Below are positions 42,973 to 53,090 of a DNA stretch of 64,000 bases, in pieces. A program made the position numbers and the translations under genes. The DNA comes from Oscillospiraceae bacterium (lineage in GTDB: Bacteria; Bacillota_A; Clostridia; Oscillospirales; Oscillospiraceae), in contig JAETOP010000004.1 of assembly GCA_021771675.1 (NCBI GenBank), forward strand, positions 1 to 64,000, written 5' to 3'. The notes below the pieces were generated by a model. It was given only the letters and a program-made list of their open reading frames with translations, did no database searches and was not told where the DNA came from. The first letter of the stretch is position 1; each line of letters starts with the position of its first letter.

Positions 42973-43686
42973 TCACCCCTCCGCCGGGCGAAGCCGGGCC
43001 ATCTCCGCCGCCATCCACACGGCGGCGGCACAGAAGAAGCTGACGTAGGTGCCCTGGGCCCCGGCGGCAGCGCAGAAGTACACCGCCAGCAGTCCAATGG
43101 CGAAATAGTAGGGCCGATCCGGCAGCCCGGCAGAGCGGGCCATCCGCTGGTAAGCGCCCAGGGTCAGGCAGAGTACCGCCCCCAGGCCCAGTACATAGTT
43201 CATCAGCTGAGGCACCTCACTGAAAAACTGATAGTATTCCAACAGCACCAGCACGCACAGCACGCAGGGAGCGATCTCCAGCAGGAAGAAGGGCTTTTTT
43301 TTCAGCAGCTGCATCACAGCGGAGATTATCAGGCAGAGGGCGGACAGCACGCAGAATCCCCGGTAAACCAGCACCAGGACAGCGGGGCCCTTGGCCTCCT
43401 CCAGCAGCAGCGTCAGCACCCCGGCGGCGAAAAAGGCGTTGCTCAGAGCGCCGATGATTGGGTTCCCCTCTCCCATTTTGGCATGGCGGGTCAGAGCAAA
43501 GGCCCCCACTACCACGCAGCCGGTGAGCACCCACAGCGCAGTTTCCGGCAGAGCGCCGGAGGGCAGCAGGCCGGACACCGGGTCCTCCACAAAGCTGCCA
43601 AACAGCCACCGGTGGAGCATCCAGGCAGCCATGCCCAGCAGCAGGCACACCGGGGGCAGAAGCCTCAATTGTTTTTCTTTATCCAT
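42973..43686 (-). CDS. Integral membrane protein of unknown function
   Basis: A 237-residue protein with six or seven hydrophobic helices (e.g. LLPPVCLLLGMAAWML, LWVLTGCVVVGAFAL, PCVLCVLVLLEYYQF) and no domain I recognise. It sits between a DUF1624 acyltransferase gene and the CCA-adding enzyme gene in a tight operon, ending two bases before the latter. Start at 43686 has AAGGAGG eight bases upstream. Confidence 0.8.
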   Translation of the reverse strand: MDKEKQLRLLPPVCLLLGMAAWMLHRWLFGSFVEDPVSGLLPSGALPETALWVLTGCVVVGAFALTRHAKMGEGNPIIGALSNAFFAAGVLTLLLEEAKGPAVLVLVYRGFCVLSALCLIISAVMQLLKKKPFFLLEIAPCVLCVLVLLEYYQFFSEVPQLMNYVLGLGAVLCLTLGAYQRMARSAGLPDRPYYFAIGLLAVYFCAAAGAQGTYVSFFCAAAVWMAAEMARLRPAEG

Positions 43687-43698
43687 GGCAGTACCTCC

Positions 43699-44415
43699 TT
43701 ATGAAATCATCCATTTTATTCCCATGGCCAGCCCTGACAGTACGGGCTGGTGGAGCAGATAAATCCAGAGAGAATGCCGCCCCACAGCTTGCAGCAGCCG
43801 AACCGGGGGCCAATCCCCCCAGCGCTCCGGCAGGCGGCTTTTTTTGTCCCGGTAGAGCATCCGCCCCAGCTCTGCCCCCAGCAGGAAAAAGCCCAGGTTG
43901 GGAAGCAAAGGGAAATAATCCGAGGAGCTGAGCCACCAGGGGCACAGCCCCAGGGGGAGCCAGACCCAGCTTACATCCAGATACAGCCGGCCCAGAATCA
44001 GCCCCGCAATGACCAGAACCAGTCCCAGCAGGGCCACGCTCCACCCCGGCAGGCGGCGCAGCCAGTGCCACAGCAGCATGCATACCCCCAGGCAGTGGAG
44101 CACCCCAAAATAGATGAGGATGCCCCGGTCTGCCAGACCCAGCAGGTACATTCCGGCGGTGACGGCGGTGCAGAACATTCCGCAGGCGAAGACCTGCGCC
44201 CCCCGGCGCAGCTCAGCGCTCCCCAGGGTGACGCTGATGCCGGAGATCACCAGGAAGATGAAGCCGCAGTTGTTTTTGATGAAGCAGTACCATCCTGGCT
44301 CCTGCCAGGAGAATACCTGCCACAAATCCACCAGGTCATAGAGAAAGTGGACTGCCAGCATCCCCAGCAGGGCCAGGCCCCGGGCAGCATCCAGCTCCCA
44401 GATTCGTTTTTTCAT
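43699..44415 (-). CDS. DUF1624/HGSNAT-like membrane acyltransferase
   Basis: A 238-residue multi-span protein beginning MKKRIWELDAARGLALLGMLAVHFLYD, the start pattern of the heparan-alpha-glucosaminide N-acetyltransferase catalytic (DUF1624) family; family features include the early ARGLAL and helix-embedded histidines. It likely transfers acetyl groups across the membrane to a sugar acceptor. It begins in a TGATG overlap with the end of the acyl-CoA ligase gene, so the ATG at 44415 is used. Seven to eight helices are visible. Confidence 0.85.
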   Translation of the reverse strand: MKKRIWELDAARGLALLGMLAVHFLYDLVDLWQVFSWQEPGWYCFIKNNCGFIFLVISGISVTLGSAELRRGAQVFACGMFCTAVTAGMYLLGLADRGILIYFGVLHCLGVCMLLWHWLRRLPGWSVALLGLVLVIAGLILGRLYLDVSWVWLPLGLCPWWLSSSDYFPLLPNLGFFLLGAELGRMLYRDKKSRLPERWGDWPPVRLLQAVGRHSLWIYLLHQPVLSGLAMGIKWMIS

Positions 44416-46139
44416 CAAGCCTGCTCCGCAGCGGCGTTGGCTTCCTCCTCCAGTACCCGGTAGGCCACCTTGCCCACCAGGGTCTTGGGCAGCTCTCTGC
44501 GGAACTCAATTTCCCGGGGCATGGCGTATTTGGCGATGTGCTTGGAGCAGTATTCCAGCAGCTCCGCCTTCAGCTCCTCGGTGGGCTCCACCCCGGGCAT
44601 GGGCACCACATAGGCCTTGACCCGCTGCACCCGGTAGGGATCCTTTACGCCGATGACGCAGGACAGCAGCACCTTCTCATGGCCGTCGATAATGTTTTCC
44701 AGCTGGGAGGGGTAGACGTTGTAGCCGGAGGTGATGATCATCCGCTTCATCCGCTGGCGGAAGTACACGAAGCCGTCCTGGTCCATGTGGCCCAGGTCGC
44801 CGGTGTGCAGCCAGATACGGCCGTCGTAATGGCGTCGCAGAGTGGAGGCGGTTTCCTCGGGATTGTCCATGTAGCCCATCATCACGCTGGGGCCGGAGAC
44901 GCAGATTTCACCCTCAATATTGGGCTCCACCTCATTGGTGGTGCCGGGGGTTACAATCTTGTAGAAGGTATCCGGGAAGGGCACGCCGATGGAGCCCGCC
45001 CGGGCATAGTCCTTGGGAGTCAGACAGGAGGCGGTGACGCACTCGGTGGTGCCGTAGCCCTCCCGAATCTGCTCGGAGCAGCCGTGGGCTCTCAGGAAGG
45101 TATCCACCTTCCTTTTCAGCTCCGGGGACAGACTGTCGCCGCCGGAGAAAATTCCCTTCAGGAAGCTCAGATCCGCCCCTTCCAGCTTCTCAGCCCGGAG
45201 CAGCGCCTCGAATAGGGTGGGCACGCCGGGAATCAGGTTGGGCTTCTGTTTCACCAGCACCTCGGCATAGGTCTTCACGTTGAACTGGGGAATGAGAATA
45301 CAGGTGCCTCCGGCGACCAAAGGCGTATGGATGCCGATGCCCAGGCCGAAGCCATGGAATACGGGCATGACGGAGAGCATCTTCATCTTGGAAATTTCCT
45401 CCATGGTGAACCCGGAGGCGGCGATAGTTTGCAGAGCCAGGGCGTTGAAATTCAGGTTGGAGAGCATGATGCCTTTGGTGGTGCCGGTGGTGCCGCCGGA
45501 GTAGAGGATGGCGCCGCAGTCGTCGTATTTGCCGTCCTGGGGCGGGAGCACCTGGTTCCGGCCTGCTGCCACCATCTTGTACCATAGGGTGTAGCCCTGC
45601 TTGGGCAGCTTCTTGATGGCTCGGGCGCCCTTGGTCATGGGATACAGGGCATTCAGGGGGACGGGAAGCTCGTCCGCCACCTTGGCGATCAGCACCTCAC
45701 ACTCATTCTCCAGCTGAGGGAGAATCTCTGCCACCTTGTAATAGAACTGATCCAGGGTGAGAATGGCCTTGGATTTGGAGAAATTCAGGTAGAAGGCGAT
45801 CTCCTGGGCAGCGGACAGGGGGTGAATCATGTTGGGCACCGCACCGATCCGGTTCAGGGCGTAGAAGCAGTCCAGGGCCTGGGGGGTGTTGGCCATGCAG
45901 ATGGTCACCCGGTCACCCTTGCGGATACCCATTTTGTACAATCCCTTGGCGGCTGCCTCAATGCGCCGCATAAATTCCTGATAGCTGGTCTTTTTGCCCA
46001 TGAATACATAGGCGGTGTGCTCCGGATTCCGCCTTGCCGCCTGAGCCACCATCTGGTACATGGTCAGGTGGGGATAATCCAGGGAGGCGGGAGTATTCCC
46101 GTAGTATTTCAGCCAGGGGGAGGAGGAGGATAAGCCCAT
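44415..46139 (-). CDS. AMP-dependent acyl-CoA ligase
   Basis: A 574-residue adenylate-forming enzyme, long-chain acyl-CoA ligase type. The nucleotide loop YSGGTTGTTKGI, the GYGTTECV motif, the hinge WLHTGDLGHMD and the C-terminal PREIEFRRELPKTLVGKVAYR with its catalytic Lys are intact. It activates a carboxylic acid (chain length unknown) with ATP and CoA. It leads a four-gene operon with the DUF1624 acyltransferase, hinting at supply of acyl-CoA to a membrane acyltransferase. The ATG at 46139 follows AAAGGAA. Confidence 0.93.
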   Translation of the reverse strand: MGLSSSSPWLKYYGNTPASLDYPHLTMYQMVAQAARRNPEHTAYVFMGKKTSYQEFMRRIEAAAKGLYKMGIRKGDRVTICMANTPQALDCFYALNRIGAVPNMIHPLSAAQEIAFYLNFSKSKAILTLDQFYYKVAEILPQLENECEVLIAKVADELPVPLNALYPMTKGARAIKKLPKQGYTLWYKMVAAGRNQVLPPQDGKYDDCGAILYSGGTTGTTKGIMLSNLNFNALALQTIAASGFTMEEISKMKMLSVMPVFHGFGLGIGIHTPLVAGGTCILIPQFNVKTYAEVLVKQKPNLIPGVPTLFEALLRAEKLEGADLSFLKGIFSGGDSLSPELKRKVDTFLRAHGCSEQIREGYGTTECVTASCLTPKDYARAGSIGVPFPDTFYKIVTPGTTNEVEPNIEGEICVSGPSVMMGYMDNPEETASTLRRHYDGRIWLHTGDLGHMDQDGFVYFRQRMKRMIITSGYNVYPSQLENIIDGHEKVLLSCVIGVKDPYRVQRVKAYVVPMPGVEPTEELKAELLEYCSKHIAKYAMPREIEFRRELPKTLVGKVAYRVLEEEANAAAEQA

Positions 46140-46290
46140 AATCGATTTTCAATTCCTTTCTATATGACCCATTTTGGGACAATTTCAAAATAATACATCA
46201 TTATACCACCATTGCCTCCGCATTTCCAGCCCTAAAATGAGAAATTAAGAATTGAATATGGTTTTTCGGGAACAGGTACGCAGATTATCG

Positions 46291-46370
46291 GCACAAAAGT
46301 GTTACCGGGCAGATAATTGGGTGACGATTTCCGACCAGCCCTGTGCGAATTGCCTGCGGCGGCTCGCAGC
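46291..46370. repeat. Dispersed ~80-bp intergenic element, copy A
   Basis: A degenerate copy of the unit best seen at 50169-50257, core GTTACCGGGC...CGATT-CCGACCAG-CC...GCGAATTG-CTGCGG. It fills much of the gap 46140-46371 between the acyl-CoA ligase and the anion permease genes, in which no gene is seen. Confidence 0.6.
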
Positions 46371-46371
46371 A

Positions 46372-47514
46372 TTACATGGGCCAGGCGCCGAGCAGATAGC
46401 CGGGGATCACAACCAGGGCGAAGAAAGCCAGACTTGTAAGGGTAAAGACCTTGATGAATGCGCCGCCCTGGCCCGGGTATTCCCGGACGTAGATTCGGTA
46501 GTTGATAACAGAGGCCAGGGAGCCGATGAGGCTGCAAAGTCCGGCGCTGTCCACGCCGTAGAGCAGGGCGGGCAGGTTCTCGGAAAAGGGGTAGAGCACA
46601 ATGGCCGCCGGGACATTGGAGATGGCTTGGCTCAGCAGAATCCCCCACCAGTATTCCCGCCCCCTGACCGCTCTTTGCAGGAAAGCGGAGATGGCCGGGT
46701 TACTGGAGACAGAGGAGGAGAAAATGAAAAAGCAAAGAAAGGTGACCAGTAGCACATAGTCAGTTTTCAGCAGTCGTTTTCGGTCGAAAACGAGAACCGC
46801 CAGAAATACCAGCCCGGTGATATAGACCCACAGATCTGTGCGGCTGACAATGGTGAAAAGGATCAGGGCAAAGAGCAGGATGTACAGCACCCGGTATTTT
46901 TTTCGCTCCGGGAGCCAGCGTCCCCCCGTCTGTTCTGCGTTAAAGCGGATGGGCAGCCGCAGATTCCGGCGGAAAAGCCCCAGAACGAAAAGCACCAGCA
47001 GCAACCCGGACAGAATCCACAGGGGGAGCATGTGCACCATAAAGGTTCCGGCACGGACGCCGGACTGCCCGAAAAGAAACAGATTTTGGGGACTGCCAAA
47101 GGGGGTGAGCATGGAGCCGCGGACGGCGGCAATGTTTTCCATGGAGATCACGGGAAGGATGTACCTCTCCTTTCCGCCGGAGCGAAACAGCAGAATGGTC
47201 AGCGGTACAAAAATGATGAGGGATACATCGTTGGTGACGAACATGGAGGAAAAGAACACCATAAAAACGAGAAAAAGGGACAGTCCCGCCATGGAGCCGA
47301 TCCGGCTGGTCAGGCGGATTAGCGGCAGAAAAATGTTTTCCTTCTTAAAGCCCTCCAGTACGGTGAGCATCATAAAGAGCATGGCAAGGGTATGCCAGTC
47401 AATACCTGCCAAAAGTGCGGCGCTGGGCGGAGTGATGAACAGGGAAACCAGTGCCGCCAGCAGGGACACCGACAGCATAACATCCTTTTTGAACAGCTGT
47501 ATTATTCTTTTCAT
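46372..47514 (-). CDS. SLC13/ArsB-type anion permease
   Basis: A 380-residue membrane protein with ten or so helices of the ion-transporter (CitM/ArsB/SLC13) superfamily. Recognisable are FVTNDVSLIIFVPLTILL (the family NDVA/T-like hairpin), SMLTPFGSPQNLFLF (a TPxGxxxN-type substrate loop) and SNVPAAIVLYPFS in the second half. It likely moves a di- or tricarboxylate or another oxyanion with sodium or protons. It stands alone, with GAGG before the ATG. Confidence 0.8.
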   Translation of the reverse strand: MKRIIQLFKKDVMLSVSLLAALVSLFITPPSAALLAGIDWHTLAMLFMMLTVLEGFKKENIFLPLIRLTSRIGSMAGLSLFLVFMVFFSSMFVTNDVSLIIFVPLTILLFRSGGKERYILPVISMENIAAVRGSMLTPFGSPQNLFLFGQSGVRAGTFMVHMLPLWILSGLLLVLFVLGLFRRNLRLPIRFNAEQTGGRWLPERKKYRVLYILLFALILFTIVSRTDLWVYITGLVFLAVLVFDRKRLLKTDYVLLVTFLCFFIFSSSVSSNPAISAFLQRAVRGREYWWGILLSQAISNVPAAIVLYPFSENLPALLYGVDSAGLCSLIGSLASVINYRIYVREYPGQGGAFIKVFTLTSLAFFALVVIPGYLLGAWPM

Positions 47515-47646
47515 CTGTTTGACCTCTCAAAAAAGCGTTTTTGAAAGTATACCACCGCTTTTACAAAAACGCAAGGTTGGCCAACGGAATTTGGCACAGA
47601 AGCGATATGCTTTGTGCCCTCCGGGGCTCCGGAGGGCACAGAAAGA

Positions 47647-47997
47647 TTATTTTTTGATGATGTGGATGGCGAACCCGGCGAACTGCCCTGCCAGGTAGAT
47701 GTTTTTCAGGGTGCCGTCTTCGTTGTAGGAGGCGGTTTCGGGGCGGAAGGAGAAGCCCTTGCCCTCCAGCTCAGCCTTGGCGGCGTCCACGTCCTGGGTG
47801 GCCATGGCAATGTGGCCGTTGGTTCCGGGGGAGTTTTCCTTCTTCATGCACTCGAAATACTTGCCGGCGAAGTTGGAGCTGTTGCCCATCTTCACGTCCA
47901 GGTTGAACATCATGGCCAGCAGCTTGGCGGTTTCCTCCGCCTTCACCGGGTCGTCGGTCTTGATGCCCAAATGAAGCAGCTCAAATTTGTTTTCCAT
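47647..47997 (-). CDS. VOC-family (glyoxalase/dioxygenase-fold) protein
   Basis: A 116-residue protein with the two beta-alpha-beta halves of the vicinal oxygen chelate fold: FELLHLGIKTDDP at the start (His as metal ligand) and HIAMATQDVDAAKAELEGKGF in the second half. Members are lyases, dioxygenases or binding proteins; no specific enzyme can be assigned. Start at 47997 with GAGGAGG upstream. Confidence 0.85.
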   Translation of the reverse strand: MENKFELLHLGIKTDDPVKAEETAKLLAMMFNLDVKMGNSSNFAGKYFECMKKENSPGTNGHIAMATQDVDAAKAELEGKGFSFRPETASYNEDGTLKNIYLAGQFAGFAIHIIKK

Positions 47998-48067
47998 TAT
48001 TTTTCCTCCTCGTTGTTTGTTTTTACGACATGCCCATTATATCTCTCAGGGGGCGGCAAGTCAAGAA

Positions 48068-48094
48068 AGACCGCATCCGGAGTGGATGCGGTCT
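48068..48094 (-). terminator. Terminator of the GH25 gene
   Basis: Perfect arms AGACCGCATCC (48068-48078) and GGATGCGGTCT (48084-48094) with loop GGAGT, then TTTCTTGA on the minus strand. Confidence 0.8.
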
Positions 48095-48104
48095 CAGAGC
48101 GTTC

Positions 48105-49124
48105 CTATGAATTTCTCAAATCCGGGATATACAGGTTAATGTCCACATCCCCCTCAATGCCGGGGACGCTGCCCTCGCTGGTGTACTGCCACATCTCCAC
48201 CCGGTAGGGGAAGGTCATCCGATCCTGGTATAGTGCCAGCCAGAAGGGATAATCCTCCAGCTCGTTCAGATAGATCATTCGGGAGGCCTGGGTCCAGTTG
48301 AAGTAGACCATGGGGTCGAAGCCCCGGCCGCTCATCTCGTCGCAGAAATACCGGAGCATATCCGTCAGTTCCCGGCGGGTGACGCCCCGCACCCGCCCCT
48401 CGGTGGGATTGGCCACCTCCCAGTCCAGGACAATGGGGTAATCCAGCTTGTAATCCCCCAGAATTTCCAGCATGAACTCGATTTCCTCATACACCTCGTC
48501 CAGGGTGGTGGCCTGGGAGAAGAAATAGGCGCCGATGGGAATGCCGGCGGCAGCGGTGCCCGCCAGATTCTGGTCGATGTATTCATCCTTGACCAGGGTT
48601 CCCTTGGAGCCCCAGCCCCGGTAGCCCAGGCGGAGCATGGCAAAATCCACTCCGGAGGCCTTTACCTGATTCCAGTCGATGTCGTGCTGGAAGGCGGACA
48701 CGTCCACCCCCACATAGCTTTCCTGCTTCAGGCAGTAGAGATAGTTATTCTTATTGTATTGGAAATCATACTGGTCGAAGGGGTTCTCCTCCGGCGGGAT
48801 GGTTGGCTCGGTGGTTGGCTCCGTTTCGGTTTCCAGGATGGGATTGTCCTTTAATTCCGACTCCTCTTCCAGGCGGAGGCCGTGGAGCAGAGCGCTGGGA
48901 TCGTCCTCCGGCTCCGGCTTGGCGGCGGAAAGACGGGGAAGCAGAAAGGAGGCCATCAGCACTACCAGCAGGATGATCACACATACTGCTGCGGCGATGC
49001 CCAGAAACACCACCGTCCCGCTGGTGTGGGAGGAGGCATAATTCTCGTCGTCATCCACATAGACGTAATCGTCGCTGTATTCCTCGTCGTCGGTATATTC
49101 ATCATCGGGCACAGAGCGCTTCAT
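48105..49124 (-). CDS. Membrane-anchored GH25 lysozyme-like muramidase
   Basis: A 339-residue type II membrane protein. A very acidic cytoplasmic tail (DDEYTDDEEYSDD, repeated Asp/Glu/Tyr) precedes one helix (VVFLGIAAAVCVIILLVVLMASFLL), a Pro/Thr/Glu-rich linker, and a GH25 domain: YVGVDVSAFQHDIDWNQVKASG, FAMLRLGYRG, IPIGAYFFSQA, and the catalytic DWE in YPIVLDWEVANP. It should cut peptidoglycan glycan strands outside the cell. Start at 49124 is set by AAGGAG eight bases upstream. Confidence 0.92.
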   Translation of the reverse strand: MKRSVPDDEYTDDEEYSDDYVYVDDDENYASSHTSGTVVFLGIAAAVCVIILLVVLMASFLLPRLSAAKPEPEDDPSALLHGLRLEEESELKDNPILETETEPTTEPTIPPEENPFDQYDFQYNKNNYLYCLKQESYVGVDVSAFQHDIDWNQVKASGVDFAMLRLGYRGWGSKGTLVKDEYIDQNLAGTAAAGIPIGAYFFSQATTLDEVYEEIEFMLEILGDYKLDYPIVLDWEVANPTEGRVRGVTRRELTDMLRYFCDEMSGRGFDPMVYFNWTQASRMIYLNELEDYPFWLALYQDRMTFPYRVEMWQYTSEGSVPGIEGDVDINLYIPDLRNS

Positions 49125-49314
49125 GACTTCAACTCCTTTTTGAGGGTGTCTTTCGACCCAATATACCATAGAACCGCCGGATACACAAGAGGAAAAAAGC
49201 AGAAATCCTGTTCCCGGGTAATCTTAAACTTTCCGTAAATATTGGCCTGGAATGGTTGCAATCCCGGTGATATGCAATATAATATCATTATTCTGTTTTT
49301 TCAGGGTGATTGTT

Positions 49315-49728
49315 ATGAACAATTTCAGCGGCTGGCTGCGCAATTTGAGCGCACGGATGCGCTCCGGACTCATTCGCTTCATGTCCGGGCGGTACGGTAC
49401 GGATCGGCTGAATACGGTAATTCTCGGTGTGGGCGTGGTGGCCGTCATTTTGTCCGCATTTTTCCAGAAATATTGGTGGGGGCGGCTGGCCTGGGCGCTG
49501 AGTTATGTGCTGATGATCTGGGCGATTTTTCGGAGTCTGTCCCGGAACATCAACAAGCGTTACCAGGAAAACCGCCGGTTTTCACTGATGCTGGATCGGT
49601 TCAAGGATCGGAAGAACCGGTATTTCATCTGCCCCCGCTGCCGCCAGACTGTCCGTGTCCCCCGGCACAAGGGGAAGATTGCCATTACCTGCCCCAAGTG
49701 CAAGGAGCGCTTCCAGCGGCGTACTTGA
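49315..49728 (+). CDS. Membrane protein with C-terminal zinc ribbon
   Basis: A 137-residue protein with two helices (TVILGVGVVAVILSAFF and LAWALSYVLMIWAIF), a basic amphipathic stretch, and a C-terminal zinc ribbon formed by CPRC and CPKC about 20 residues apart. The family is widespread in gut Clostridia but its function is unknown. Start at 49315 follows AGGGTGATT; the longer frame lacks a ribosome site. A terminator follows at 49755-49784. Confidence 0.82.
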   Translation: MNNFSGWLRNLSARMRSGLIRFMSGRYGTDRLNTVILGVGVVAVILSAFFQKYWWGRLAWALSYVLMIWAIFRSLSRNINKRYQENRRFSLMLDRFKDRKNRYFICPRCRQTVRVPRHKGKIAITCPKCKERFQRRT

Positions 49729-49754
49729 GTTTTCCCAATATCCGACAAAATATT

Positions 49755-49790
49755 CCAGGTGCCGCAGAAACGGCACCTGGTTTTGATTTG
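49755..49790 (+). terminator. Terminator of the zinc-ribbon gene
   Basis: Perfect arms CCAGGTGCCG (49755-49764) and CGGCACCTGG (49771-49780), then TTTTGATTTG. Confidence 0.9.
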
Positions 49791-49826
49791 TTTGGGGCCG
49801 CTCCACAAAACGGCAGATTGGCGTTT

Positions 49827-50257
49827 GGCGGGCAGTGCCCGCTGATAATTCGCTCGAAGCTGGTCTATCATCGTTTTCGCCCTAACCCGCCCGACAACGC
49901 TTTTGCGGCACGTCGTTGGTTGTTGTGGTGCGGGAGCACCCCTGGCTCCCCTGTGTAAGGGGAGCTGGCGCGGCGTAAGCCGTGACTGAGGGACTGTGCA
50001 GTAAAATGTTACGAGTTTGCACTGGTTTGGGCAAAAAAGGAATACCTTTCCACATTGGACTTTATGAAAACCCAAGTGCCTGCTGTACAGTCCCCCAGTC
50101 AGCTTCGCTGACAGCCCCCCTTACACAGGGGGGCCTTTGCTCAAAAGCCTTTACCTGATTCCATTCAACGTCCTGCCGCAAAAGCGTTACCGGGCGGGTT
50201 AGGGAAAAAGCGATTACCGACCAGACCCAGGCGAAATTGGCTGCGGGCCCTGCCCGC
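49827..50257. mobile_element. Nested inverted-repeat element
   Basis: Two copies of the ~85-bp dispersed element face each other at 49827-49915 (copy D, reverse) and 50169-50257 (copy B, forward). Between them, 49944-50134 is a second element with its own inverted ends (GGCTCCCCTGTGTAAGGGGAG and the complementary CCCCCCTTACACAGGGGGG type end, plus GACTGAGGGACTGT / ACAGTCCCCCAGTC). No gene is present in 49785-50291. The inner ends resemble sequence inside the element at 25299-25750 (TGTGTAAAGG, GACTGAGGGATTG). It looks like one small element inserted in or flanked by another. Confidence 0.6.
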
Positions 50258-50291
50258 TTGGGGGTGAAGCGCCCTGCGCTTCTACAATTTA

Positions 50292-51824
<1,533 letters not shown>

Positions 51825-51866
51825 TTATATCTTGTATACTAAATCCTCTTCAGGCAGAAGTCAAGG

Positions 51867-52024
51867 TTGAAAAAAGAAAAAAGTATGCTATAATAATCAG
51901 GTTAACCCCGGTGATGGGGCCGCACTGTATTTTTCGGAAACGGCAGCGGCGAAAACGGATCCGGGGGCGGCAAAATAAAAATGCGTCGTATCTATCAATA
52001 GAACGACAGCAGGAGGAATTGAAT
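51867..52024 (+). promoter_or_regulatory. Promoter and long structured leader of the ECF S-component gene
   Basis: TTGAAA (51867-51872), 16 bases, TATAAT (51889-51894), back to back with the GH51 promoter. The ~125-base leader contains several potential stems (CCCC...GGGG near 51909; GCCGC...GCGGC near 51922 and 51948; CGGATCCG near 51956). Genes of this type often carry vitamin riboswitches, but I could not match a known class, so this is only a candidate. Confidence 0.5.
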
Positions 52025-52648
52025 ATGAAAAAACACGGCGTGAACGTCCACACCCTGACCCAGTTGGCGCTCTTGGTTGCGCTGGAGCTGGTTATGGCCA
52101 GCACGCCCCTGGGGATGCTTCCCCTTGGGCCCATCAACGCCAGTCTGCTGACCATTCCTGTGGCCATCGGCGCAATGCTCCTGGGGCCCGCCGCCGGCGC
52201 ATTGCTGGGTGCGATTTTCGGAGCCACCAGCTTCATTAACGCTGTCCAGGGGAAAAGCGCCCTGGGGATTGCCCTGATGAACCTCAGCCCGGTGGGATAT
52301 TTCGTTCAGTCAGTCATCGGCCGGATTCTGTGCGGCCTGTGCTGCGGCCTTGTCTATCTGGGTGTGAAGAAGCTGCTGCCCAAACACAGGAAGCTCTGCT
52401 GCGGCATTGGGGCCCTGGCCGCTCCGCTGCTGAACACCTTCTTCTACATGGGCTTCATGATGCTGCTGTTTTACAATACGGAGTATATCCAGAGCAAGGC
52501 CGCTGCACTGGGTGCTGCGAATCCCATCTCGCTGGTTTTTGCCATGGTGGGGGCTCAGGGCTTGGGTGAAGCCGTAATCTGCTGTGTTATTGCCACTGCG
52601 GTTACCGTCCCGCTGCTGCATTTCCTGGAGACCAATAATTTGAAATAA
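52025..52648 (+). CDS. ECF transporter S component
   Basis: A 207-residue membrane protein of the energy-coupling-factor substrate-binding family, with about six helices (LALLVALELVMASTPLG, LLTIPVAIGAMLLGPAAGALLGAIFG) and the GPAAGALLGAIFGATSF loop common in this family. It captures a vitamin or related micronutrient and docks to a shared EcfAAT module encoded elsewhere. The nearby coaX and coaBC genes make pantothenate a reasonable guess, but specificity cannot be read. Start at 52025 has AGGAGG about eight bases upstream. Confidence 0.85.
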   Translation: MKKHGVNVHTLTQLALLVALELVMASTPLGMLPLGPINASLLTIPVAIGAMLLGPAAGALLGAIFGATSFINAVQGKSALGIALMNLSPVGYFVQSVIGRILCGLCCGLVYLGVKKLLPKHRKLCCGIGALAAPLLNTFFYMGFMMLLFYNTEYIQSKAAALGAANPISLVFAMVGAQGLGEAVICCVIATAVTVPLLHFLETNNLK

Positions 52649-52652
52649 ACAG

Positions 52653-52686
52653 ACCAAAAGGGGCGCCGCAGGGCGTCCCTTTTGGT
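52653..52686 (+). terminator. Terminator of the ECF S-component gene
   Basis: Arms ACCAAAAGGG (52653-52662) and CCCTTTTGGT (52677-52686) with a G+C-rich inner part; no long T-run follows, so moderate strength. Confidence 0.65.
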
Positions 52687-52819
52687 ATCACACCTTTGCA
52701 TGGCACGAATTTGATCGCCTGGTTTATCGCAGCGGGCTGGCAGCGCAGGGAGGACGGTGGCTTCCGTCTTCACCCATTCCGAAGGTTTCTCCAAATTTCC
52801 GAAAAAATCAAAAAAAAGC

Positions 52820-52848
52820 TTGACAAACTCCTTGCCTCTGGATATAAT
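52820..52848 (+). promoter_or_regulatory. tRNA operon promoter
   Basis: TTGACA (52820-52825), 17 bases, TATAAT (52843-52848), both boxes perfect, 44 bases before the first tRNA. Confidence 0.92.
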
Positions 52849-52892
52849 AAGGAAGCTGATTTCGGCGGTGCCGAGATCATTTGACCACACAT

Positions 52893-52968
52893 GGCGGCAT
52901 AACTCAGTTGGTAGAGTAGCCGGTTCATACCCGGTATGTCATCTGTTCGAATCAGATTGCCGCTACCA
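52893..52968 (+). tRNA. tRNA-Met (CAT)
   Basis: A 76-base cloverleaf with encoded CCA. Acceptor arms GGCGGCA / TGCCGCT, anticodon loop TTCATAC in a GCCGG/CCGGT stem, and T-loop TTCGAAT. The CAT anticodon with this acceptor fits elongator Met; a lysidine-modified Ile tRNA is possible and cannot be excluded by eye. Confidence 0.92.
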
Positions 52969-53043
52969 GGCCCGTTGGTCAAGCGGTTAAGACACCGCCC
53001 TTTCACGGCGGTAACATGGGTTCGATTCCCGTACGGGTCACCA
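52969..53043 (+). tRNA. tRNA-Glu (TTC)
   Basis: A 75-base cloverleaf with encoded CCA, directly abutting the tRNA-Met. Acceptor arms GGCCCGT / ACGGGTC, anticodon loop CTTTCAC in a CCGCC/GGCGG stem, T-loop TTCGATT. The pair is co-transcribed and must be separated by RNase processing. Confidence 0.95.
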
Positions 53044-53051
53044 TGAGGAAG

Positions 53052-53084
53052 CAGCCTGTCGCAGTTGCGGCAGGCTGTTTTTTT
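53052..53084 (+). terminator. tRNA operon terminator
   Basis: Arms CAGCCTGTCGC (53052-53062) and GCGGCAGGCTG (53067-53077), followed by TTTTTTT. Confidence 0.95.
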
Positions 53085-53090
53085 GCATGG

